Below are positions 7,203 to 16,793 of a stretch of 39,394 bases of DNA, in pieces. The notes beneath the pieces were generated by a model, which saw only the letters and a list, made by a program, of their open reading frames with translations, did no database searches and was not told where the DNA came from. A program made the translations under genes and the position numbers. This DNA comes from a bacterium (GTDB lineage: Bacteria; Bacteroidota; Bacteroidia; Bacteroidales; Muribaculaceae), in assembly GCA_004563195.1 (NCBI GenBank), contig SFTJ01000031.1, positions 1-39,394 of the forward strand, written 5' to 3'. How positions within the stretch are numbered: the first letter of the stretch is position 1; the number at the start of each line of letters is the position of its first letter.

Positions 7203-9338
7203 ATGTTCGGCAAGCTTTTAGTGATAATGCTTGTCGGTTTCTGTTTTGCATTATCGGCGGTCACGGCATCGGCTCAAAACAACCCCTATAAAATCAGCGA
7301 CAGCCTCTACCCCGACTTTGTGCGCGTGCAAAATATAAAACGCGATCCCCAAGTGCTGGAGCTCGCCGATTCGCTATATCACGAAGCCGAAAAAATAGGC
7401 GACCGCAAAGCCCAATGCGCCTTGCTGTGCACACCCGTGCAATATGCCCACAACACCAAGGACACCGAAATGATGGATAAGGAAGCACAACGATGCCGCG
7501 AGGAAGCGCTGAAATATAAATATCCGCAATATTACTACTTTGCTTGGAAAACCCAAATAGCACTCTACGTCAACCTCAAGAAATTGCCTAAAGCCATGAC
7601 TCTCCTATCGCAAATGGAGAACGACACCCGATTATATTTCAACGGCTACGGCAAGGTGGAGTGTTATATGCTTTATGGCAGCATCTACAAACTGCTTCAA
7701 AACGAAGACGAAGCGATAAGATATTACGAAATGGCTCTCGAACTCTCGAAACGCCAAACTCCACAACAGGACAACGAGTCGATATATACCCCACTCGCCA
7801 TTTGCTATCGCTACAAGAAGATGTATGAGAAGTCGCTCGCGGTAATCAACGAGGGCCTCGCCAACATAAAAGACCCTAACATAAAAGTGCGCGAATTTCG
7901 CATGCTCGACACCAAGTGCTTCACCCTATACTTTTGCGAACGCTACGACGAAGCCGAAGAGGTGTATCTGAAAATGCAAGACCCGAAATTCGACTCCATA
8001 AGAAAAGCCGTCAACACCATTTATGTCGACATCTACCACTATCTCTATCACAACGATTTCGGGCATGCCATCACTATGGCTCACGACATAAAAGAGCCCG
8101 CCAATCGCTATGCCTGGCTGAGCAAGATAGAGAGAAAGCGCGGCAATTATCTGGTGGCAAGCGAATACAGCGACAAGGCTTATACCGCCCTTCAGGACTC
8201 TTATCGCCAAATACGCAACAACCAATATGCGCAGATGAACGCCGAGATGGGCAACAACTCACTGAAAGCCGAAAATGCCGAACTGCTGCTCCGAAGCAGC
8301 AATCTGGCACTCCACAATGCCGAATTGGCGCTCGAACAAGAGCGAAACCAAAGCGAAATGCATCGCATCAATGCACGCAACGACAGCCTCGACAATGCCC
8401 TGCGATTGGAACAAATGGAATCGCGCTTACAGGAAGAACAGTCAACCAAAAAACTGCAAGAAGCCGAATACCAGCGTTCGGCGAGCAAGTCACAAACACG
8501 CAGCATAATCTTAGCCTCGGGATTTGTGTTCACACTGATAGTGCTTCTGTGGACACTGAGTTCGCTACGCAACCGTCGCAACAACCTCAAGGCTCTCGCA
8601 GCCAAGAATGAGCAACTCACAGCCGCACTAAAGCGAGCCGAGGAGTCGGAAGCCACCAAGATGCGATTCCTGCAAAATATGAGCCACGAGATTCGCACTC
8701 CGCTCAATGCCATAGTGGGTTTCTCGCAACTTCTCGCTCACAGCGACGACTTCAGCCAAGAACAGGTGGATGAATTTGTAGACCTCATCGACCGCAACAC
8801 CGACACGCTTACCAATCTTATCGACGACATACTCTCACTCTCGGCTCTCGAAAACGGCAAAAAACTGAAGCTCAACCTCGACACCGTGCTTGTAAACGAA
8901 CTGTGCCGCAATGCCCTTGCCACCGTTAAGGCCCGATGCCCCGAAGGCGTGGAACTGCGCTTCACCACCGAGGTCGACGACAGCTACTCCTTTATAAGCG
9001 ATAGCGTGCGCGTGCAACAGGTGATTACCAACTATCTCACCAATGCCGAGAAGCACACCACCGAGGGCGAGATAGTGCTGCATGCCTCGCTTAGCGAAAA
9101 CCCGGGTATGCTCACCTTCAGCGTCACCGACACCGGCGAAGGCGTCCCCGCCGACAAAGCCGATGTGATATTCGACCGATTTGAGAAAATCGGCTCATTT
9201 GCACAAGGCACCGGACTGGGGCTGAATATATGCCGATTGATAGCCAAATGCCTCAACGGCGTAGCCAAACTCGACACCACACACACCGCTCCCGGAGCAC
9301 GATTTGTGTTTATCGTGCCCCTCTCTCAAGAGCAGTAA
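7203..9338 (+). CDS. TPR-containing membrane sensor histidine kinase
   Basis: Inner-membrane sensor kinase with a periplasmic sensor region. An ATG at 7170 is in frame, but 7203 is preferred because GGAG (7193-7196) lies six bases upstream and the protein then begins with a clean signal peptide (MFGKLLVIML to TASAQ). In this numbering residues about 30-320 are degenerate tetratricopeptide helices, 340-430 a coiled coil, and about 435-457 a single membrane helix (IILASGFVFTLIVLLW). The kinase follows: H-box MSHEIRTPLNAIVGF with phosphoacceptor His495, N-box NYLTNAEKH, and G-boxes DTGEGVP and GTGLGLNI. No receiver or DNA-binding domain is fused and no response regulator is adjacent, so its partner is elsewhere. 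Its signal is unknown. Confidence 0.9.
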   Translation: MFGKLLVIMLVGFCFALSAVTASAQNNPYKISDSLYPDFVRVQNIKRDPQVLELADSLYHEAEKIGDRKAQCALLCTPVQYAHNTKDTEMMDKEAQRCREEALKYKYPQYYYFAWKTQIALYVNLKKLPKAMTLLSQMENDTRLYFNGYGKVECYMLYGSIYKLLQNEDEAIRYYEMALELSKRQTPQQDNESIYTPLAICYRYKKMYEKSLAVINEGLANIKDPNIKVREFRMLDTKCFTLYFCERYDEAEEVYLKMQDPKFDSIRKAVNTIYVDIYHYLYHNDFGHAITMAHDIKEPANRYAWLSKIERKRGNYLVASEYSDKAYTALQDSYRQIRNNQYAQMNAEMGNNSLKAENAELLLRSSNLALHNAELALEQERNQSEMHRINARNDSLDNALRLEQMESRLQEEQSTKKLQEAEYQRSASKSQTRSIILASGFVFTLIVLLWTLSSLRNRRNNLKALAAKNEQLTAALKRAEESEATKMRFLQNMSHEIRTPLNAIVGFSQLLAHSDDFSQEQVDEFVDLIDRNTDTLTNLIDDILSLSALENGKKLKLNLDTVLVNELCRNALATVKARCPEGVELRFTTEVDDSYSFISDSVRVQQVITNYLTNAEKHTTEGEIVLHASLSENPGMLTFSVTDTGEGVPADKADVIFDRFEKIGSFAQGTGLGLNICRLIAKCLNGVAKLDTTHTAPGARFVFIVPLSQEQ

Positions 9339-9358
9339 TTTCTTATTTGTGATATCTA

Positions 9359-11038
9359 TCAATAGTGGAATGTGCTTCCGCCCAAAAATTCGCGCAGCAA
9401 ACTATTGCCGGGCACACACTTGCTGCTTATCGGTTCGAAGAAACTCAGCAGATGGCGCAGACGCGATGCCTCGGCATATTCGGGCACATCGCGCGGCACT
9501 TGGCGCAATATTTCCTCGGCATAATCGCGCATCACGCCGAGTTCGAAAATCAGTGACGAATTAAATATGGCATCGGCATTCTCCTGATAGGGGAATATCC
9601 ACTTGCGCTCGCCGCGACGCACACTCGGCCAGCGAGCTATGGTGTCGCGGGCGCTTGTGCCGCGATATTTGTGGTCGCGCACTATGCGGCGGAGCAGGCG
9701 GTTATCGCTGGTGGTTAGCCAGTTGTGGTCGTCGATATTGATAGTGCTAAGCGCCGATGCATACACGCGGAACTTCTGGTCGTCGGCTATTGAGGCAGTC
9801 AGTTCGGGATTAAGGCCGTGAATGCCCTCCATGAGCAGCACGGTGTTGGGGCCAAGTCGGAGCGTATCGCCACGATATTCGCGGGCGCCTTTCTCGAAAT
9901 TATAGGTTGGCATAGCCACCTCCTTGCCCGCTATGAGGTCGTTGAGGTCGCGATTGAAGAGGTCGAGGTCGAGAGCATAGAGCGATTCAAAATCCTTCTC
10001 ACCATTCTCATCGACGGGCGTATCGTCGCGATTGACAAAATAATTGTCGAGCGAAATCACCTTGGGCACCAGCAGATTTGCCATGAGTTGAATGCCGAGA
10101 CGCTTCGACGAGGTGGTTTTGCCGCTCGACGAAGGACCCGCCAAGAGCACCACGCGAGCGCCGCCTTCCTTATATCGGCGAGCTATCTCATAGGCAATGC
10201 CGGCAAACTTGCGTTCGTGCACAGCCTCAGCCACGGTGATGAGAGTGCGTATGTCGTATTTATTTTCCACGGCACGATTGAGTTCGCCCACATTCTTGAT
10301 GCCGATGATGCGATTGAGGTCGTTATACTCGGTGAAGGCATCGAACACCTTGTCCTGAGCCACAGGTTGGCAAGCCACGTTCGGGCGGTCGATATTGCGC
10401 GGCAAGAGCAGCATGCCATTCTTATAAGCCACCAAGTTGAAAGGCTTGAGGCACGCCGTAGAAGGCGCCAAATGGCAGTAATATGAGTCGATGGTGTCAT
10501 CGAGCGAGAAATAGGTGGTGTAGATGTTGTGAGTGGTGGCAAGCACTTGAGCCTTATCGGCGAGTCCCTGCACCTTGAGTTTCTCCACCACATCGGCAGT
10601 CAACTCGGTGTGCGGCACAAAAGGAATATCGGCATCGGCGAGTTGCTCCATACGCTGTTTAATGGTTTGCACCACCGAGGCATCGACCACGGCATCGTCG
10701 CCACCATAAAGTCGGCAATATGTGCCATTGGCCACCGAGTGCTCCATGCGCAGCACGCGGTCGGGATAAAGGTCGTGCACAGCCTTATAGAGAAGCATGC
10801 ATAGCGAAAGGATGTACACACGGTCGCCCAATCGGCTCGAAGCATCGAAAAACTCCACTTGCACGGGCGCAAACACCTCAAATCGCAGTGTGCGCACCTT
10901 GTTATTCACCGTTACACATATCGGGTCGAAGCCCAGGCGCGACTTCAATCGTTGGCTCACTTCGAGCATCGATTCGCCACCGCGTATTTCGATATATTCC
11001 TCCAGATTTTTACAATATATTTTTATCTCTGATGCCAT
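9359..11038 (-). CDS. TGS-domain nucleoside kinase (uridine kinase-like)
   Basis: A cytosolic 559-residue fusion found in Bacteroidota and some anaerobes. The first 65 residues are a TGS/ubiquitin-like domain (MASEIKIYCKNLEEYIEI). Residues about 70-230 resemble the second additional domain of threonyl-tRNA synthetase. From about 290 comes a uridine kinase-type P-loop NTPase: Walker A GPSSSGKTTSSKR begins at Gly301 with Lys307, and DNYF and MEGIHGLNP follow. It probably phosphorylates a nucleoside, likely uridine or cytidine, but the natural substrate of this fused family is unsettled. It is convergent with the histidine kinase gene, with only 20 bases between the stops and no visible terminator. 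Confidence 0.85.
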   Translation of the reverse strand: MASEIKIYCKNLEEYIEIRGGESMLEVSQRLKSRLGFDPICVTVNNKVRTLRFEVFAPVQVEFFDASSRLGDRVYILSLCMLLYKAVHDLYPDRVLRMEHSVANGTYCRLYGGDDAVVDASVVQTIKQRMEQLADADIPFVPHTELTADVVEKLKVQGLADKAQVLATTHNIYTTYFSLDDTIDSYYCHLAPSTACLKPFNLVAYKNGMLLLPRNIDRPNVACQPVAQDKVFDAFTEYNDLNRIIGIKNVGELNRAVENKYDIRTLITVAEAVHERKFAGIAYEIARRYKEGGARVVLLAGPSSSGKTTSSKRLGIQLMANLLVPKVISLDNYFVNRDDTPVDENGEKDFESLYALDLDLFNRDLNDLIAGKEVAMPTYNFEKGAREYRGDTLRLGPNTVLLMEGIHGLNPELTASIADDQKFRVYASALSTINIDDHNWLTTSDNRLLRRIVRDHKYRGTSARDTIARWPSVRRGERKWIFPYQENADAIFNSSLIFELGVMRDYAEEILRQVPRDVPEYAEASRLRHLLSFFEPISSKCVPGNSLLREFLGGSTFHY

Positions 11039-11390
11039 AGTTGAATTTTTTTTGTTTATTGGTTTCGAGATGCTAAGATACTAAGAAAAACCCCGTAACG
11101 TATGCTTTAAGTAATTAAAAAATAATAAAATCCTCACCTAAGCACAATTTTCAGGCACAACTACCCGCAAGAAGTGCATTTTAGCACAATCGCGCCGATT
11201 TTGCCAATCTAATGTACTCTATTTTTGCGCTATCTCGTTTTTTATGAGTATATTTGCGGCTGAAAAATAGCATAATGCTTTGATGGCGTGCTAAGGCAGG
11301 CTGCAAAGCATGTGCTTTTATGTGTGTGCATAGGCATATATAACCGAATAATTCAAAAAAACATTATCATATCTACATTATTTCGAAACG
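11039..11390 (+). other. Intergenic region with leuS promoter and leader hairpin
   Basis: This 352-base gap separates divergent genes. TTG (11225-11227), 21 bases and TATATTTG (11249-11256) form a fair promoter for leuS, giving an untranslated leader of about 125 bases. Within it, ATGCTTTG (11275-11282) pairs with CAAAGCAT (11304-11311). No T-box specifier loop, leader peptide of leucine codons or T-run attenuator is recognisable. For the minus-strand kinase gene only a weak TATCTTAG (11080-11073) is seen. Confidence 0.5.
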
Positions 11391-14222
11391 ATGGAATATA
11401 ATTACAAAGACATCGAGCAACGATGGCAGAATTATTGGAGAGAAAACAATGTCTACAAGACATCGATTGATGCGTCTCGCCCAAAATTCTATGTTCTCGA
11501 CATGTTTCCTTATCCCAGTGGAGCCGGCTTGCACGTCGGTCACCCTCTCGGATACATAGCAAGCGACATCTATTCGCGCTATAAGCGTCTTCAGGGCTTC
11601 AATGTGCTTCACCCTATGGGCTACGATGCCTATGGCTTGCCGGCTGAGCAATATGCCATTCAGACCGGTCAGCACCCCGAAGTGACTACCGTTAAAAACA
11701 TTGCCCGCTATCGCGAGCAACTCGATAAGATAGGTTTCTGCTACGATTGGGACCGCGAGGTGCGCACCTGCGACCCGGGTTACTACCACTGGACTCAATG
11801 GGCTTTCCAAAAGATGTTTGGCAGCTACTACGACAATGCCCTTCAGAAGGCTCAACCTATCGAAAATCTCATAGCTCACTTGGCTGCTCACGGCACCGAG
11901 GGCCTCAACGCTGCTTGCTCTGAGGAAATCACTCTCACTGCCGATGAGTGGAACGCTATGGACGAAAAACAACAAGCCGACACGCTCATGAACTGGCGTA
12001 TAGCCTTCTTGGGCGAAACTATGGTGAACTGGTGTCCGAAACTCGGCACCGTGCTTGCCAACGATGAGGTTATCGACGGCCTCAGCGCACGCGGCGGCTA
12101 TCCGGTGGTGCAGCAAAAGATGCGCCAATGGTGCTTGCGCGTTTCGGCTTACTCACAGCGCTTGCTCGACGGCCTCGACAGCCTCGACTGGACCGATAGC
12201 ATCAAGGAAACCCAGCGCAACTGGATAGGACGCTCCGAAGGTGCCGAAATAGAATTCCAAGTGAAGGACAGCGACAAGCATTTCACCATATTCACCACTC
12301 GCGCCGACACTATGTTTGGCGTTACATTCATGGTGCTCGCTCCTGAGAGCGAACTCGTGGCAGAACTCACCACAGCCGCCCAAAAGGCTGAGGTCGACGC
12401 CTACCTCGACCAAGTGAAGAAGCGCACCGAGCGCGAGCGTATGATCGACAAGAAAGTGACAGGCGTGTTCACCGGCAGCTATGCCATCAACCCCTTCACC
12501 GGCGAAGCCAACCCCATCTGGGTGAGCGACTATGTGCTCTCGGGCTACGGCACCGGCGCCATTATGGCTGTTCCGGCTCACGATAGCCGCGACTACGCCT
12601 TTGCCAAGCACTTCGGCTTGCCTATCGTGCCCCTCGTGGAGGGTTGCGACGTGAGCGAAGAGAGCTTCGATGCCAAGGAAGGCATTGTAACCAATTCGCC
12701 TCGCCTCGATGCCAAGCCTTACGTCGACTTCTCGCTCAACGGCTTGACCATAAAAGAAGCCATCGCAGCCACCAAACAATACGTTAAGGAGCACAATTTG
12801 GGCCGCGTGAAGGTGAACTATCGCTTGCGCGACGCCATCTTCAGCCGCCAGCGCTATTGGGGCGAACCGTTCCCCGTATACTACCGCAACGGCATAGCCA
12901 CCATGATTCCCGAAGAGTGCTTGCCGCTATTGCTGCCCGAAGTAGATAAATTCCTGCCCACCGAGACCGGCGAACCCCCACTCGGCAACGCCACCGTATG
13001 GGCTTGGGACGAAGTCAACAAGAAAGTGGTGGAAAACAGCAAAATCGACAATGTGACAGTGTTCCCTATCGAACTCTTCACAATGCCCGGATTTGCCGGC
13101 AGTTCGGCTTACTACCTCCGCTATATGGACCCGCACAACGACAAGGCCCTCGTGTCGCAGCAAGCATGCGAATACTGGCAGAATGTAGACCTCTATATCG
13201 GCGGCACCGAGCACGCCACAGGCCACTTGATTTACAGCCGCTTCTGGAACAAATTCCTCAAGGACTACGGCTACAGCGCAAGCGAAGAGCCGTTCAAGAA
13301 GCTTATCAACCAAGGTATGATACAAGGTCGCAGCAACTTCGTGTATCGCATCAAGGACACCAACACATTTGTATCGGCAGGCCTCAAGGACGGCTACGAT
13401 GTTACACCGCTTCACGTGGATGTGAACATAGTGGCTAACGATGTGCTCGACATCGACCGCTTCCGCGCTTGGCAACCACAATTTGCCGACGCCGAATTTA
13501 TTCTCGAAGACGGCCGCTATATATGCGGATGGGCAGTGGAAAAGATGTCGAAATCGATGTTTAATGTGGTTAACCCCGACGACATAGTAGAGCGCTACGG
13601 AGCCGACACACTCCGCCTCTACGAGATGTTCCTCGGCCCGCTCGAACAGAGCAAGCCATGGGACACCAATGGCATCGACGGTGTAAACCGATTCTTAAAG
13701 CGCCTGTGGAGCCAATTCTTCAAGGGCGACCAAATGATGCTCCAAGATGGCAATCCATCGGCCGAAGCGCTCAAATCGCTTCACAAGCTTATCAAGAAAG
13801 TGACTTGGGACATAGAGCACTTCTCGTTCAACACCTCGATTGCAGCATTTATGATATGCTTGAACGAGCTTAGCGCCATGAAGTGCAACAGCAAAGCCAT
13901 CTACGAAGAGTTTGTGGTGCTTTTGGCGCCATTCACACCGCACATTTCGGAAGAATTGTGGCACACATTGGGCCACGACACCACCGTGTGCGATGCCAAG
14001 TGGCCGGTTTGCAACGAAGAATACCTCAAGGAAGCCTCGGTGAAGTACACCGTATCGTATAACGGCAAGCCACGCTACAACATCGAAGTGCCCACCGGCA
14101 CCGACAAAGCAGAAGTGGAGCGCGTGGCTCTCGCCGATGCCAATGCCACCCGATGGCTCGATGGCAAGACTCCCAAAAAGGTGATTGTGGTGCCAAACAA
14201 GATTGTGAACATAGTTATTTGA
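11391..14222 (+). CDS. leuS: Leucyl-tRNA synthetase
   Basis: Class Ia aminoacyl-tRNA synthetase charging tRNA-Leu in the cytosol; full length at 943 residues. The HIGH motif is HVGH at residues 48-51, within MFPYPSGAGLHVGHPLGY. The CP1 editing domain includes TTRADTMFGVTFMVLAPES, the conserved threonine-rich editing site, and GYGTGAIMAVPAHDSRD. The KMSKS loop is at residues 718-722, followed by the anticodon-binding helical domain and a C-terminal domain ending VVPNKIVNIVI. All catalytic and editing signatures look intact. It appears monocistronic, with its own promoter and a strong terminator. Confidence 0.98.
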   Translation: MEYNYKDIEQRWQNYWRENNVYKTSIDASRPKFYVLDMFPYPSGAGLHVGHPLGYIASDIYSRYKRLQGFNVLHPMGYDAYGLPAEQYAIQTGQHPEVTTVKNIARYREQLDKIGFCYDWDREVRTCDPGYYHWTQWAFQKMFGSYYDNALQKAQPIENLIAHLAAHGTEGLNAACSEEITLTADEWNAMDEKQQADTLMNWRIAFLGETMVNWCPKLGTVLANDEVIDGLSARGGYPVVQQKMRQWCLRVSAYSQRLLDGLDSLDWTDSIKETQRNWIGRSEGAEIEFQVKDSDKHFTIFTTRADTMFGVTFMVLAPESELVAELTTAAQKAEVDAYLDQVKKRTERERMIDKKVTGVFTGSYAINPFTGEANPIWVSDYVLSGYGTGAIMAVPAHDSRDYAFAKHFGLPIVPLVEGCDVSEESFDAKEGIVTNSPRLDAKPYVDFSLNGLTIKEAIAATKQYVKEHNLGRVKVNYRLRDAIFSRQRYWGEPFPVYYRNGIATMIPEECLPLLLPEVDKFLPTETGEPPLGNATVWAWDEVNKKVVENSKIDNVTVFPIELFTMPGFAGSSAYYLRYMDPHNDKALVSQQACEYWQNVDLYIGGTEHATGHLIYSRFWNKFLKDYGYSASEEPFKKLINQGMIQGRSNFVYRIKDTNTFVSAGLKDGYDVTPLHVDVNIVANDVLDIDRFRAWQPQFADAEFILEDGRYICGWAVEKMSKSMFNVVNPDDIVERYGADTLRLYEMFLGPLEQSKPWDTNGIDGVNRFLKRLWSQFFKGDQMMLQDGNPSAEALKSLHKLIKKVTWDIEHFSFNTSIAAFMICLNELSAMKCNSKAIYEEFVVLLAPFTPHISEELWHTLGHDTTVCDAKWPVCNEEYLKEASVKYTVSYNGKPRYNIEVPTGTDKAEVERVALADANATRWLDGKTPKKVIVVPNKIVNIVI

Positions 14223-14251
14223 CAAAAAAATAGCAAATAACACCTACATAC

Positions 14252-14300
14252 AGGCTGCCCCGGCTCATTCCATAGCATGGGGCAGCCTTATTATTTTTTT
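14252..14300 (+). terminator. Rho-independent terminator of leuS
   Basis: Perfect 10-bp stem AGGCTGCCCC/GGGGCAGCCT (14252-14261, 14279-14288), followed by TTATTATTTTTTT. Confidence 0.9.
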
Positions 14301-14407
14301 ATGCTACACAATCTTCAACGCAAGCATAGCCACAACTCAAATATCCCTCAGCAAAAATTGCAGAAAAAAAATTGCACCAAAGGAGAAAAAATTCGGCAAC
14401 TTTTATT

Positions 14408-14415
14408 TACTTTTG
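14408..14415 (+). promoter_or_regulatory. Possible -7 box for the Na/Pi cotransporter gene
   Basis: TACTTTTG fits TAnnTTTG but has no TTG at the right spacing, so it is tentative. The rest of the 309-base gap (14301-14531) holds no gene. The leader ends with a five-codon frame (ATG at 14518) whose TGA overlaps the cotransporter ATG as ATGA. Confidence 0.4.
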
Positions 14416-14531
14416 TATCTTGAAGAGATATGGTTTTGAAGCATCGCAGAATGACGCACGATGCTATGCATCACATACCCCTTCGTAACCAACGAAAGCT
14501 ATTAAAAATCTAAACTTATGCAGTTCGGACG

Positions 14532-16280
14532 ATGAATAACTATTCTGTACTTGATTTACTCACCCTATTGGGTGCAGTGGGACTCTTCCTCTATGGCATG
14601 AAAGTGATGTCGGAAGGTCTACAAAAGGTGGCGGGCGACCGTATGCGCACCATACTGTCGGCCATGACTCGAAACCGCTTTTCGGGCGTAGCCACCGGTG
14701 TTCTCATCACCGCCCTCATACAGAGCTCTTCGGCTTCTACAGTGATGGTGGTAAGTTTTGTAAATGCCGGATTGATGTCGCTCCAGCAGTCAATGGCTGT
14801 GATTATGGGTGCCAATGTGGGTACCACGTTCACGGCATGGATTATTGCCATCTTTGGAGTAAAAGTCAACGTCGGAGCCTTGGCTGTGCCGTTCATAGCG
14901 GTGGCTGTGCTGTTGCTGTTCTCAAAGAGCAGCCGCTCGAAGTCGATTGGTGAATTTATCATCGGTTTCTCGTTCCTCTTTATGGGTCTTGGCATGATTA
15001 GTGCCAATGTGCCGGAGCTCGATGCCAACACCCTCGAATTCCTCGCAGACTACTCTAATCACGGATTTGCCTCAGTGCTGCTGTTTATCTTTGTAGGACT
15101 TGTGATAACCATGATTATCCAGTCGTCGGCGGCAACATTTGCCATAGTGCTTGTGATGAGCACCAAGGGGTGGATAGGATTCGACATGGCGTGCGCCGCA
15201 GTGCTCGGTAGCAACATCGGTACCACCATAACCCCGGTTTTGGCATCGTTGAGCGCCAACCAAACAGCCAAGAAAGCCGCTCTCGGTCACTTCTTGTTCA
15301 ACCTCTTCGGCACCATTTGGACTACCATTCTGTTCTTCCCGTTTGTGAAATTAGTGATATGGATAACCGAGATGCTCGGTCAGGGCAACCCCACCGCTCT
15401 TCAGGGCGATGCTATGGCAGTGTCGGTGTCGTTCGGTCTGTCAATCTTCCACACCGTGTTCAATATCATCAACCTCTCGGTGATGATTTGGTTTACCGAG
15501 TCGTATGTAAAGATTTGCAACTACTTCATCAAGTCGAACGCCAAGGACGGCGAAGAATTCCAGCTCAAATACATCTCATCGGGCCTTCTCAATGCCTCTG
15601 AACTCAACATTATGCAGGCACAGCGCGAAATCGTGGTCTATGCTCAGCGCGTGCAGCGAATGTACGATATGGTGGTGGAATTGGTTCACACCAAGCTCGG
15701 CACAGTGGAATTTAACAAACTCTACAGCCGTGTGGGCAAATACGAAGAGATAAGCGACCGCATGGAGATAGAAATAGCCAAATACCTCAATCGCGTGGTC
15801 GACGGACGCCTCAGCTACGAAGGTAAGCTCCGCATCTCTGCCATGCTCAACATTATCTCCGAAATAGAAAGTATAGCCGACAGTTGCTTCAACATAGCCA
15901 AATCGCTCATCCGCAAGGAAGAAGCTCATGTGCACTTCGTGCCCGAGCAATATCAGAGCATCGACGAGATGATGAAGCTTGTGTCGGAAGCCATTACCGA
16001 CATGATTATTGTGCTCGCCAACATGGAGCACATCAAGGGTAACGACCTCACTCCTAACATCAATAAGGAGAACGAAATCAACAACTATCGCAACTTGCTA
16101 CGCACCGAAAACATCGAAAACATCAACAAGAAGCTCTACGAATATCAGTCGGGCATCTTCTTTATGGACATCATCAGTGAGTCGGAGCGCATAGGCGACT
16201 ACATAGTGAATGTGATAGAAGGCGTAGAGAGCCAATACAGCGACCAAAGCGCGCTCTCACCCACCGTTACTCACAGCTGA
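14532..16280 (+). CDS. Na+/phosphate cotransporter family protein with PhoU-like tail
   Basis: Inner-membrane transporter of the Na/Pi-cotransporter II (NptA/YjbB) family, 582 residues, predicted to couple phosphate movement to sodium. The two inverted-repeat family signatures are present: ALIQSSSAST (Gln64 onward) with GANVGTT, and IIQSSAATFA (Gln197 onward) with GSNIGTT. About eight to nine hydrophobic helices cover residues 1-320. The remaining 250 residues are soluble and helical (AQREIVVYAQRVQRMYDMV, ISEIESIADSCFNIAKSL), as in PhoU. No pho genes flank it. The direction of transport in this subgroup (uptake or export) cannot be told from sequence. Confidence 0.92.
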   Translation: MNNYSVLDLLTLLGAVGLFLYGMKVMSEGLQKVAGDRMRTILSAMTRNRFSGVATGVLITALIQSSSASTVMVVSFVNAGLMSLQQSMAVIMGANVGTTFTAWIIAIFGVKVNVGALAVPFIAVAVLLLFSKSSRSKSIGEFIIGFSFLFMGLGMISANVPELDANTLEFLADYSNHGFASVLLFIFVGLVITMIIQSSAATFAIVLVMSTKGWIGFDMACAAVLGSNIGTTITPVLASLSANQTAKKAALGHFLFNLFGTIWTTILFFPFVKLVIWITEMLGQGNPTALQGDAMAVSVSFGLSIFHTVFNIINLSVMIWFTESYVKICNYFIKSNAKDGEEFQLKYISSGLLNASELNIMQAQREIVVYAQRVQRMYDMVVELVHTKLGTVEFNKLYSRVGKYEEISDRMEIEIAKYLNRVVDGRLSYEGKLRISAMLNIISEIESIADSCFNIAKSLIRKEEAHVHFVPEQYQSIDEMMKLVSEAITDMIIVLANMEHIKGNDLTPNINKENEINNYRNLLRTENIENINKKLYEYQSGIFFMDIISESERIGDYIVNVIEGVESQYSDQSALSPTVTHS

Positions 16281-16301
16281 TAAAAATCGGTATCTCATAG
16301 A

Positions 16302-16350
16302 TAAGCGGTGATGCCCCGGAAACCCGCCGAGCATCACCGCTTATTATTTT
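16302..16350 (+). terminator. Rho-independent terminator of the Na/Pi cotransporter gene
   Basis: Perfect 13-bp stem TAAGCGGTGATGC/GCATCACCGCTTA (16302-16314, 16331-16343), loop 16, then TTATTTTG. Confidence 0.85.
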
Positions 16351-16429
16351 GTCAGTTTTCCGCCACGCAGCCTCTGAGCGGCTGATGGTCACTCGCTTAT
16401 CCACCACAACATCACAATAAACACAGATT

Positions 16430-16502
16430 ATCACAAACACTGCACAGATAAACACAATATTGTGAAAATCCGTGCCAACAATCTTGTGAGAATCCGTGTT
16501 AA
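16430..16502. repeat. Dispersed CACAGAT/CCGTG intergenic repeat, copy 1
   Basis: Gene-free DNA between the terminator and the RHS remnant carries ACACAGATTATCACA and GCACAGATAAACACA, followed by the inverted forms TGTGAAAATCCGTG and TGTGAGAATCCGTG. The same words recur at 21433-21512 and 32351-32447. The rest of 16351-16595 shows nothing recognisable. Confidence 0.65.
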
Positions 16503-16595
16503 CCATCGCATCTACTGAATTTTCCGCTATATCTGCTTGCAATTATGAAAAATACTGCCTAAATTCGCAAAAAACGAACCCTAACATCGGAGCGC

Positions 16596-16793
16596 ATGAA
16601 CATTCTTCGTTACATAATTGCTCTTTTGCTGCTGTTCGGCTGCATTATATCAATGTCGGCTGCGGCTGTACCCAATGTGCGCAGCGTAGTGCGCCAAGAC
16701 GGCGCAGTGGTAGAAAGCACCGACTATTACCCCTACGGCACGCCATTCGCCCAAGCCAAACAAAATTACAATGAAAGAAGGAATAGAAAATAG
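16596..16793 (+). pseudogene. RHS-repeat protein remnant (signal peptide joined to core fragment)
   Basis: A 65-residue frame that begins with a credible signal peptide (MNILRYIIALLLLFG to MSAAA). It passes directly into NVRSVVRQDGAVVESTDYYP and YGTPF, the end of an RHS repeat-associated core, which normally reads GNVR.VV...G.VV..YYPFG.PF. RHS proteins are typically over 1000 residues and continue into a YDYGAR.Y motif and a variable toxin tip; both are absent here. The simplest reading is an internal deletion that fused the export signal to the core, plus loss of the toxin end. Its last 23 bases overlap the start of the next gene. GGAG lies just before the ATG, so the short peptide may still be made. 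Confidence 0.7.

Noticed and set aside
11039..11390. T-box riboswitch controlling leuS
   Set aside because: No T-box sequence, specifier loop or terminator/antiterminator pair is visible, and T-boxes are not typical of this phylum.
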